From: Chloroflexota bacterium
Lineage (GTDB): Bacteria > Chloroflexota > Anaerolineae > Anaerolineales > Villigracilaceae
DNA length: 64,000 nt
Reading direction: 5' to 3'
Assembly: GCA_026390015.1 (NCBI GenBank)
Contig: JAPLGS010000083.1
Span: forward strand, 1-64,000
The notes under the pieces are model-generated. The model made no database searches. It was not told the origin of the DNA and was given only the letters and a program-made list of their open reading frames with translations. A program made the position numbers and the translations under genes. Shown here piece after piece: positions 19,073 to 26,803 of this stretch. How positions within the stretch are numbered: position 1 is the stretch's first letter; each line of letters begins with the position of its first letter.

Positions 19073-19834
19073 CTAATATTTCGGCTCTTCAATATAATGC
19101 AATTTCTCAGGGTTCTCACGCACGATGACAGACATGTTATCGTAAAAATCATTCGCCGTCGCAAAATGGACTTTCGCCGCGCCGACCTGAACTTCTTTGA
19201 TCACGCCATCTGCCAGCAGTTCATTCATACCAGGCACAATATACGTCTTCACGCGCGCACTCTTACGGACAAACATCGAATACTTTTTGATGCGCGGCTC
19301 ACGATCATAGCCCATATAGATGCCAGAAAATTCCTTTATGCGGCGATAGTCACAACCTACATTGTATTCAATATAATGATGCATCGAAAACGTGCTGTTA
19401 AAATCCAGACCGATGCTCACGATCGTGCCGTTCGTTTTGTGGAACAATGCGAAAGCAGAGTTCGGACCGTACGCTTCCATGTCGTCCGTTTTTGAAAATT
19501 CGTCAGCGCGCGCGCCCCAAACCGAGAAACTGTAGATCGGATGCGGAGTCCGCTTCGCGTCAGGTCTGATGCGGGCGAGTTCGGTGATCATGCCCATCTT
19601 CGACGGCGTCTCCAGTACATCAAAATAATGTGTCTCCGTCCACGATTGAAAATTGAACGCGGGGAACATTACCGTTCCAGTTTTTCCAACCAGCTCGCGC
19701 ATCACATCAATGACCGTATCCGCGCCGCCCTGCACGCCGCCCAGCGATTTATACGAGGTGTGGACGATGATCGTATCGCCCTGCTTGACACTGGTCTGGC
19801 GAAATCCGTCGAGTAATTCTTTATGGTTCAACAT
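19073..19834 (-). CDS. AAC(3)-family N-acetyltransferase (likely glycan/nucleotide-sugar modifying)
   Basis: DTIIVHTSYKSLGGVQGGADTVIDVMRELVGKTGTVMFPAF. Confidence 0.8.
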   Translation of the reverse strand: MLNHKELLDGFRQTSVKQGDTIIVHTSYKSLGGVQGGADTVIDVMRELVGKTGTVMFPAFNFQSWTETHYFDVLETPSKMGMITELARIRPDAKRTPHPIYSFSVWGARADEFSKTDDMEAYGPNSAFALFHKTNGTIVSIGLDFNSTFSMHHYIEYNVGCDYRRIKEFSGIYMGYDREPRIKKYSMFVRKSARVKTYIVPGMNELLADGVIKEVQVGAAKVHFATANDFYDNMSVIVRENPEKLHYIEEPKY

Positions 19835-19835
19835 A

Positions 19836-20978
19836 TTATTTCCTTTCCTTGAGACTTCGATAAATATTCATCAACACTTTGGCATTCTTTTTCCAATCCG
19901 CTCGCATCTCAGCGGACTTGCGGCTGGCTCGGCCGATCTGGGGCAGTTTCTCCCTTTGAGAGATCGCCGCGAGAATTTTTTCGGCGAGAGCATCCGCATC
20001 GCCATCTTGAAACAACCAGCCGTTTTCATTTTCAACGATCCATTCCTTGTTCGCAGGAATATCAGAAACCAAACAGGGCAAGCCGCACGCCAACGCTTCC
20101 ATCAATGAAACGGATGAACCATCCACATGCGAAGGCGAAATATAAACATCTGCCATATGATACCAGCGTGGCAGATCCGTTTGCGATATCTGCCCGCCAA
20201 AAGTGACTCGATCCAGCACGCCGCCGCTTTGCAATATCAGCCGAAGTTGTACGCTTTGCGAGCCGCCGTTCAGTAAAATTAAATCTACGTTTTCATTTTG
20301 CTGCGCCACGTTGACAAATGCGTGCGCAAGAATGTCGACACCGTAGCGGATTTCCCAGGAGCGGTTGCAGAAGAGAGTGAAGTGATCAGTGTTTAGTGAC
20401 AAGTGATCAGTGTTTGGTGAAAACTGTTCGAGGTCAACGCCCCAGGGGAATACAACTGTTTTTTCAGGATTCATTCCGCAAGCAACGGCTTTGTCTTTTG
20501 TAACATTGGCATCACTGGTGAAAAAAGTGGAACGTTTCAACGTGTAACGTGTAACGCCTTCCCACCATTTGCTGCGATGAACATCGTCCATCAAATCGAA
20601 TCCCCACGACATGCTAAGGATGGGACGAAACCCACTTAACACCGCAATGAACGCACAAGTTTGAATCGGGCCAGCGTGGATTAGGTCAGGCTTTATCTCC
20701 TTGGTCAAACGTCGAAAGTCGAAAGTCAACTTTGCGAGATTGCTCCAGCGAAATGGTTCGCGTCCGCCTTTCCAGATTACCTGAGTTACATTTTCAGGAA
20801 CAGAACGATCTTCCACCTGCCTTCTGTTCCCTTCCAGTTGGACAAAGAATATTTCATTTCCATCCTCTGAAATGGATTTTAGGAAGCGGTAATCGTGTGT
20901 GGAATAGCCGAGGGAGAAATAGATGATACGCATAATTGGTAATTGGTAAATGGTAATTCGTAAATTACAAATTACCAT
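19836..20978 (-). CDS. Glycosyltransferase family 4 protein
   Basis: SPSHVDGSSVSLMEALACGLPCLVSDIPANKEWI; true start probably MRIIYFSLGYSTHDY (20933). Confidence 0.85.
   Translation of the reverse strand: MVICNLRITIYQLPIMRIIYFSLGYSTHDYRFLKSISEDGNEIFFVQLEGNRRQVEDRSVPENVTQVIWKGGREPFRWSNLAKLTFDFRRLTKEIKPDLIHAGPIQTCAFIAVLSGFRPILSMSWGFDLMDDVHRSKWWEGVTRYTLKRSTFFTSDANVTKDKAVACGMNPEKTVVFPWGVDLEQFSPNTDHLSLNTDHFTLFCNRSWEIRYGVDILAHAFVNVAQQNENVDLILLNGGSQSVQLRLILQSGGVLDRVTFGGQISQTDLPRWYHMADVYISPSHVDGSSVSLMEALACGLPCLVSDIPANKEWIVENENGWLFQDGDADALAEKILAAISQREKLPQIGRASRKSAEMRADWKKNAKVLMNIYRSLKERK
20380..20420. repeat. AGTGATCAGTG direct repeats inside the GT4 CDS
   Basis: agtgatcagtgtttagtgac / aagtgatcagtgtttggtga; encodes SPNTDHLSLNTDHF. 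Confidence 0.75.
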
Positions 20979-20983
20979 TTACT
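20934..20983. repeat. TAATTGGTAATT-family repeat with hairpin
   Basis: taattggtaattggtaaatggtaattcgtaaattacaaattaccattt. Confidence 0.75.
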
Positions 20984-20987
20984 GAAT

Positions 20988-22058
20988 TTACGCGCCCAAA
21001 TCCGTCCAGCGCAGTTCTTTGCCGAAAGGCATATCCGCCAGAGCTTTGGTGCCGATGACACTCTGGATTTGATCAGGCTTGATCGCTCCAAGCGTGGCGG
21101 GACGAAGCACGTCGATCATATCACGCGTAAAAGCCTCGCCGGCTTTGATGTCACGCGCCGCGCGCAGGCAGCGGCGTTGTACGATCTGCGTCTCCTGTTC
21201 ATTCTCTGCAATAAATTTATCGGGGCTTCCAAGCGAACGTTCCAGCAAACGAGTCTCTTCAACCATCTTCGCCCAATTCTCAGGATTCATTGCGAATTTA
21301 TGGTCTGGCCCTTCGCGGTCGTTACTGTCAGTAAAGTGACGCTCGATGACGCGCGCACCCAAAGTCACCGCGCCGAGGACAGGAGCAACAGAATGAGTAT
21401 GATCCGATAAACCTAAAATCACATCGGGGAATATGGTTGCAAAAGTTTTTAGAACATTCAAATGCAAATGATCATAATTCTTCGGGCTGGCAGTGTAATT
21501 GGTGTTGCATTGCATCAAGACCAGTTGCTTATTAATTTTCAAAATAGCGTGGACAGCCTTTTGCACGTCGCCGATCGTGGATGCGCCTGTGGCAATGAAG
21601 AACGGCTTGCCTTTGCCTGCCATTCGTTCCAGAGCTTCGATCCAGTCAATTTCACCGGAACCAGCTTTATACACTTCCACATATTGATCAAGAAAATCAA
21701 TCGCCTCGAAATCATAAGGTGAGGAGAAATAATCAATGCCGACTTTGTTACATTCTTCAACCAGAGTCATGGACCAGTCAAATGGAATGGACGCGCCTTT
21801 GTAAACTTCAAACACTGATTTCTTCCACGCTGCCTGATGCGAAACCTGTCCGCCATTCATGGCTTTGAAGCCATAATCAGAGACGATCTTGGGCGCGTCA
21901 AAATTCTGGAACTTGGCCGCGTCCGCGCCAGCTTCTTTTGCGAGATGAATCAATTCTTTCGCGCGATCCAAGTCACCGTCATGGTTGGCGGCGATATCTG
22001 CAATAAAGTAAGTAGGGTGGTTTAATCCAATTGTGCGTTTGCCGAATTTAATTTCCAT
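20988..22058 (-). CDS. neuB: N-acetylneuraminate/nonulosonate synthase, NeuB family, with SAF domain
   Basis: MEIKFGKRTIGLNHPTYFIADIAANHDGDLDRAKELIHLAKEAGADAAKFQ; C-terminal RRCLRAARDIKAGEAFTRDMIDVLRP. Start 22058; upstream ORF extension is repeat-derived. Confidence 0.9.
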   Translation of the reverse strand: MEIKFGKRTIGLNHPTYFIADIAANHDGDLDRAKELIHLAKEAGADAAKFQNFDAPKIVSDYGFKAMNGGQVSHQAAWKKSVFEVYKGASIPFDWSMTLVEECNKVGIDYFSSPYDFEAIDFLDQYVEVYKAGSGEIDWIEALERMAGKGKPFFIATGASTIGDVQKAVHAILKINKQLVLMQCNTNYTASPKNYDHLHLNVLKTFATIFPDVILGLSDHTHSVAPVLGAVTLGARVIERHFTDSNDREGPDHKFAMNPENWAKMVEETRLLERSLGSPDKFIAENEQETQIVQRRCLRAARDIKAGEAFTRDMIDVLRPATLGAIKPDQIQSVIGTKALADMPFGKELRWTDLGA

Positions 22059-22072
22059 AAATCCTCCATTTC

Positions 22073-22308
22073 TGTGGATAGCGAAGTGTACCCTGTGGGT
22101 AGCGAAGTGTATCCTGTGGATAAAGGTTCTAAAATCTGTGGATAACTTGAGTTTGGCTATGGATAACTCTGTGCGAGGGCGGGGGAAAACCCTGTCGCTA
22201 CAGTTGATAACCACGTATTTTCTGTGGATAACCTTGTTGATATTGTGTAAAAAACTCGTTCAAACCTGTGGAAAACTCAGGGAGAGACTCACCCAGATCT
22301 GTGGATAA
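22073..22308 (-). promoter_or_regulatory. Array of about 8 DnaA-box-like sites (TTATCCACA on minus strand)
   Basis: TGTGGATAA at 22115, 22137, 22223, 22300; near-matches at 22073 (TGTGGATAG), 22094 (TGTGGGTAG), 22158 (TATGGATAA), 22267 (TGTGGAAAA). Confidence 0.65.
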
Positions 22309-23112
22309 CTTGTTGACAGATAGCCACAAGTTGTGGGAACGGCGGGCAGTAAGGTTGGAAGAGAGAATGGATTTTGGGGAAACTTCGCTCTCCTTCAAAC
22401 TAAACTTGCGTGCGATCTCAACTCCAAACTGATATTTGCTCATAGCTTGCGGCCCGACGAGGTGATATAAACCTTCCAATTCATTTTTCAACATTTTCAA
22501 CAGGGTTCGCGCTGTGTCATTGACCAGCATCGGGCAAAAGATCACATCGGTGAATCCGCTCATACTTTTGTTATGCGTCAAGTTGTGATGGAAGAATTCT
22601 GCAAGGCTTCTTTTTCCGCTTAAACTCCATCCGTAAAAATTGACACGCGCCACGATCGCGTTTTGATTTTCAGCAAGCACCGCCTGCTCGCCCGCTAATT
22701 TTGTTTGCGAATAAACGCCAAGCGGGATGGGAATATCTTCCTCGGTATAAAAGCCTTCTTTTTGACCGTCAAAAACGGCGTCAGTTGAAATATGTGCGAA
22801 CAAAATCCCGCGTGTTTTGCAAGCTTTCGCCAATTGCGCGGGCAGCTCTGTGTTCATGAGGCGGGCAAGGTAGGGGGTGTTCTCGCAGGCGTCAAGGTCC
22901 GCAAGAGCCGCGCAGTTTATCAACCAATTCGGCCGCGCAGAGTCGAGAGCGGAATCCACAGCGCCGGGATTCAATAAATCCAGTTTCAAAATATTATAGG
23001 GTGCGCTAGTCAACTTGCCGCGATCGACGCCAATGACCTCATTTTCGATCATCGCTTCCTGCGCGAGATTGACTCCGAGCAAACCACTAACGCCAGTAAT
23101 TAGTATTTTCAT
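22198..23112 (-). CDS. dTDP-4-dehydrorhamnose reductase-like SDR
   Basis: MKILITGVSGLLGVNLAQEAM; ISTDAVFDGQ; GVYSQTKLAGEQAVL. Start chosen at MKILIT; upstream extension is repeat-derived. Confidence 0.82.
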   Translation of the reverse strand: MKILITGVSGLLGVNLAQEAMIENEVIGVDRGKLTSAPYNILKLDLLNPGAVDSALDSARPNWLINCAALADLDACENTPYLARLMNTELPAQLAKACKTRGILFAHISTDAVFDGQKEGFYTEEDIPIPLGVYSQTKLAGEQAVLAENQNAIVARVNFYGWSLSGKRSLAEFFHHNLTHNKSMSGFTDVIFCPMLVNDTARTLLKMLKNELEGLYHLVGPQAMSKYQFGVEIARKFSLKESEVSPKSILSSNLTARRSHNLWLSVNKLSTDLGESLPEFSTGLNEFFTQYQQGYPQKIRGYQL

Positions 23113-23129
23113 GGTTGCGCTCGCGGAAT

Positions 23130-23212
23130 AAATGCGTAGACAGGTAAACAGGTAAACAAGTAAACATGCTGCCAAGATGCATACATATCTACTTGTGTAC
23201 ATGTATACATTT
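23130..23212. repeat. GTAAACAGGTAAACAAGTA-type repeat, copy 1
   Basis: gtagacaggtaaacaggtaaacaagtaaacatg...acttgtgtacatgtatacat. Confidence 0.65.
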
Positions 23213-23220
23213 TCACTTCC

Positions 23221-24231
23221 TCATCCTTCGAGCTTGCCTTGTGTGAACAGTTCTTCGAACGGCGCGATATATTTTTTTATGCCGTCAACATCGAGCCATT
23301 CCAAATTGTTGTCGCTGGAATAAACAAAACCTTCGTTGAGCGGTTTGCCTTTATTCTGCCATGAATAACCAAACCAGGTGGCTTCGGCGGGTTGAACGAC
23401 AAACATATTATCAACTTCAATTGTGTGACGCGCTTCATCCTCGGAGATCAAAACTTCGTGAAGTTTTTCGCCGGGCCGAATGCCGATAATATTGATCTGC
23501 GCATTGGGTGCAATGGCGCGCGCAAGGTCAATCACTTTTGTGCTGGGAATCTTTGGCACAAAAACTTCACCGCCTTCCATTTGCTCAATACAGGTGATCA
23601 CAAAACGGACTCCCTGATCAAGCGAAAGCCAGAAGCGGGTCATGCGGTCATCGGTGACGGTGATCCTGCCGCCGGCGCGTTGATTGAGGAACAGCGGAAC
23701 GATCGAGCCGCGCGAACCGACGACGTTCCCGTATCGGACGCACGAAAATCTGGTCGCTGACCCACCGGCATAAGCGTTGCTTTGAATGGTTAACTTCTCC
23801 CCGGCCAGTTTCGTGGCCCCGTAAAGATTCGCCGGGCTGACAGCTTTATCGGTGCTGACCATCAACACTTTTTTCACACCCGCATCCAGCGCGGCTTCGA
23901 CGACGTTCGCCGTGCCCATGATATTGGTTTTGATCGCTTCCATCGGATTGTATTCGCAAGCCGGGACTTGCTTCAACGCCGCCGCATGGACAACAATATC
24001 TACACCATGCATGGCGCGCACAAGCCGTTCGCGGTCGCGGATATCGCCAATAAAATAACGCAAGCGCGGATCGTTATATCCGCCGACCTGCATTTCATGC
24101 TGCTTCAATTCGTCGCGGCTGAAAACAATGACCTTCTTCGGCTGTTTTTCTTCGAGCAAAATCTTGATGAATTTCTTACCGAATGATCCTGTTCCGCCGG
24201 TGACGAGTACAACTTGATTTTTCCAGTCCAT
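23221..24231 (-). CDS. pseB: UDP-GlcNAc 4,6-dehydratase (PseB/FlaA1-like short form)
   Basis: VVLVTGGTGSFGKKFIKILL; HAAALKQVPACEYNPMEAIKTNIMGT; STDKAVSPANLYGATKL. Confidence 0.88.
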   Translation of the reverse strand: MDWKNQVVLVTGGTGSFGKKFIKILLEEKQPKKVIVFSRDELKQHEMQVGGYNDPRLRYFIGDIRDRERLVRAMHGVDIVVHAAALKQVPACEYNPMEAIKTNIMGTANVVEAALDAGVKKVLMVSTDKAVSPANLYGATKLAGEKLTIQSNAYAGGSATRFSCVRYGNVVGSRGSIVPLFLNQRAGGRITVTDDRMTRFWLSLDQGVRFVITCIEQMEGGEVFVPKIPSTKVIDLARAIAPNAQINIIGIRPGEKLHEVLISEDEARHTIEVDNMFVVQPAEATWFGYSWQNKGKPLNEGFVYSSDNNLEWLDVDGIKKYIAPFEELFTQGKLEG

Positions 24232-24242
24232 AATAAGTTCTC

Positions 24243-25067
24243 CTATTTTTTCTTAACCACAATCAAAGGATACTGTCCGTTCTCGGCAAAAAACTTTGGA
24301 AATAAATCTTCGAGCCAGAAAATAAACCTCAAAAACATTCTTCCGCCAATTGGCCGAACGAACCAACGCAAAAATCGAGTGCTCAAACTGCGCCAGGGTT
24401 TAATCTCGATGGCCATCAGCGAGCCGATCTCGCGCCTGAGCCACTCAGGCGTCATTTTTTGGACAAAGGTGCCCGTGGCATCTGCTTCGTTCTGCCATTC
24501 TTTTTTCTTTTTTGCAGAGCGACCTGACAACTTACGCATGAAGCCGATTAATGGTTCAGTAACCATCGTCAAGCGGGGCTCATGCCATCCGTTGACAATG
24601 GCGGCAGTCCGCCCGCTTGCGAGTACTCGGTAAATTTCCCTGTACGCACGCGGATGCTCCGTTAAACCTAAATGATGAATGGCGTGCATGGAAACTGCCC
24701 CATCAAAAGCCTCTTGTTTGAATGGCAGATTGGCAAGGTCACCTACAACAAATAAACCGTGATCTCCAATTCTTTCACGCGCCTCACGCAAAGCTTGAAT
24801 GGAAATATCCAGACAAACGCGCTTTTGGTATCCCTGCGAATAGACTTTATATTCTTCATATTGTACAGGGCCAGAACCTGCGTCCAAAATAAATTTACCA
24901 GTTGAAAAGAGTCCATTCATCACACGCAGCCGGGTCTTGTGAATATATTCGCGCGAAACCGGGCGCAGGTCTTCGTAACGGGCGTTTTGATACAACCCGT
25001 CCTCTTCCTGCTGCCAGCCGATCTCATCATAGAATTCGCGTACTTTTTGTTTTGTGTCGTTGGTCAT
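24243..25067 (-). CDS. Class I SAM-dependent methyltransferase
   Basis: ILDAGSGPVQYEEY; AFDGAVSMHAIHHLG. Confidence 0.85.
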   Translation of the reverse strand: MTNDTKQKVREFYDEIGWQQEEDGLYQNARYEDLRPVSREYIHKTRLRVMNGLFSTGKFILDAGSGPVQYEEYKVYSQGYQKRVCLDISIQALREARERIGDHGLFVVGDLANLPFKQEAFDGAVSMHAIHHLGLTEHPRAYREIYRVLASGRTAAIVNGWHEPRLTMVTEPLIGFMRKLSGRSAKKKKEWQNEADATGTFVQKMTPEWLRREIGSLMAIEIKPWRSLSTRFLRWFVRPIGGRMFLRFIFWLEDLFPKFFAENGQYPLIVVKKK

Positions 25068-25138
25068 GTTTACCTATCGTAATGCAGGCTGAAGTCTGAA
25101 TTACCATTATTTATTACGAACTAAAATCCGCACTCCGA

Positions 25139-26740
25139 TCATTTCCACGTGAATGGTTCATTCACCAGGAAATCAAATGTATCGTTGAATTGTGCCAGAC
25201 CTTCTTCACTCAAGACTCTTTCCAAAGGCCACACTTCCAAGTCATCCCAGAAATTCATCAAACGCCACGGAAACGGACGCGGGTATTCAAAGAAGAAACG
25301 ATAGGCATAATTCCATGCGAATTCAGTTTGCTTTTCATCCAACTGATGAGCGGGAATATCTGCCAAAACTTTTTCGAGGGTGGCATAGTATTCATCCCAG
25401 GAATTTGGGTCGAGGGTGAAGCCGCGTCCGCGATAATGGGTTTCGCCGCAGGAGATGACAGGACAGCCGTTCATCGCAGTTTCGAGTCCGACCGTGGTGG
25501 TATACGCCAGACCGACATCGGCGATTTCGATCAAGTCGTAGGTATTGATCTTATCCAACGCGCCGATGACATGAATATGGCTGGGAAGTTCAGGCAAAGC
25601 CTCTCGCACAACCGTCCCCATGGATTTGGCTTGCGGGACGAGTTTTTCGCCAGGATGAACGCGGATCACCATTTGGACCTCGGGCCTGGTTGCAAAAAAC
25701 TGGACAGTCTTCGTGATCCACTCAGTCATCGAAGCGGCGAAGATATCGCGTCCGAGGGTGAGGCTGTCACCAAGAACATTCGCGGCGAGCATTACTATGG
25801 GACGGTCATCCAGGTTGAGCAATTTGCGAGTCTCTTGCGCACCTTGCGATGACACGTATTGCCACAAGCGTTTTGATTTTCCCCACACGCGCGCGCCGCG
25901 GCGGGCATTTTCCAAATCAGCCACGCGCTCGAACATGGAATCGGTAATTTGTAATTGGCAACGTGCTATTACGAGATAATCGGTATCCTGCTGCATGATG
26001 GATGAATTTTGCGCAATCCAAATTTGTTCGCGCTGATCGTTGAATTCATAGGTGACTGCGTCAATATTTAAATAGCGCGCCACGCGGAAGACAACTCCCA
26101 TTTCGAGAATTAATCCATTCGGGATCAAAACGACATCGGGCTTATGGGATTGCAAATATTCAAACGCGGCTTGGGCGGCGAAAGTGTTGCGCTGAATTCG
26201 CAAGTCATATAACGCACGATCGCTTGCGTCGTTCATGTTCACTTCTTCACGCATTAATGTGTACTGCACATCCCAGAGCGAAATCTCTTTTATGTCAGCT
26301 AGGAGAATGTCTGGAAGAACCGTCGCAGGTCGAAGGTCAAGCATTGAAGCGTGCTTGACCAAAGGTGATAAGGAAGCGAGGGCATCTTTTGTGTGAAGGA
26401 TTCTTTGCCGTTGTGAAAAACTATCTTTTTGCTTGTGCCACTCAGAATATGGCAATGTCAATAAAGTAACTTCATGTCCGAGGCCAGCCAGTACCAATCC
26501 AAGATATGCAGATTGCTCGATCCAATAATGAAGGGTTGCGAAGAATAAAACAGTCTTACCGGATTTTGCGTTTTTTGCAAATGGATCAACCACCGCGCGC
26601 GCCGCTGGCAGGGATTTCTGCAAACGATCCAAATTGAAATGATCTTTACGTGGACGATTCCGCTGCCGAAGCATCCAATCGATTTCGGCAGTGTAGGGCA
26701 GGCCGCCCAAGAGGTCTCGGAGAGGGTTTGTTTTTGGCAT
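25139..26740 (-). CDS. Capsule/surface polysaccharide biosynthesis protein
   Basis: AYTTTVGLETAMNGCPVISCGETHYRGRGFT motif; start likely MPKTNPLRDLL downstream of repeat-derived N-terminus (ORF extends to 26797). Confidence 0.6.
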   Translation of the reverse strand: MPKTNPLRDLLGGLPYTAEIDWMLRQRNRPRKDHFNLDRLQKSLPAARAVVDPFAKNAKSGKTVLFFATLHYWIEQSAYLGLVLAGLGHEVTLLTLPYSEWHKQKDSFSQRQRILHTKDALASLSPLVKHASMLDLRPATVLPDILLADIKEISLWDVQYTLMREEVNMNDASDRALYDLRIQRNTFAAQAAFEYLQSHKPDVVLIPNGLILEMGVVFRVARYLNIDAVTYEFNDQREQIWIAQNSSIMQQDTDYLVIARCQLQITDSMFERVADLENARRGARVWGKSKRLWQYVSSQGAQETRKLLNLDDRPIVMLAANVLGDSLTLGRDIFAASMTEWITKTVQFFATRPEVQMVIRVHPGEKLVPQAKSMGTVVREALPELPSHIHVIGALDKINTYDLIEIADVGLAYTTTVGLETAMNGCPVISCGETHYRGRGFTLDPNSWDEYYATLEKVLADIPAHQLDEKQTEFAWNYAYRFFFEYPRPFPWRLMNFWDDLEVWPLERVLSEEGLAQFNDTFDFLVNEPFTWK

Positions 26741-26741
26741 G

Positions 26742-26802
26742 TTGGTAATTGGTAATTGGTAAAGGGTAATTGGTGGTTGATAATTACCATTTACCAATTA
26801 CT
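26742..26802. repeat. TAATTGGTAATT-family repeat
   Basis: ttggtaattggtaattggtaaagggtaattggtggttgataattaccatttaccaattact. Confidence 0.8.
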
Positions 26803-26803
26803 G

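Noticed and set aside
19073-19834. AAC(3)-like gene as an aminoglycoside resistance determinant
   Set aside because: Embedded in a nucleotide-sugar and glycan operon; this family has many non-resistance members, so a biosynthetic role is more likely.
16823-20420. CRISPR array from repeated AGTGATCAGT motifs
   Set aside because: Units are too short, irregularly spaced over kilobases, and mostly inside coding genes; no cas genes seen.
22059-22214. N-terminal extension of the second NeuB ORF (MVINCSDRVFPRPRTELSIAKLKLSTDFRTFIHRIHFATHRVHFAIHRNGGF)
   Set aside because: It is translation of the TGTGGATA repeat region; homology to NeuB begins at MEIKFGK.
23113-23202. N-terminal extension MYTSRYVCILAACLLVYLFTCLRIYSASAT as a signal/TM peptide of the SDR
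   Set aside because: Derived from the GTAAACAGGTAAAC repeat; the Rossmann motif starts right at MKILITG.
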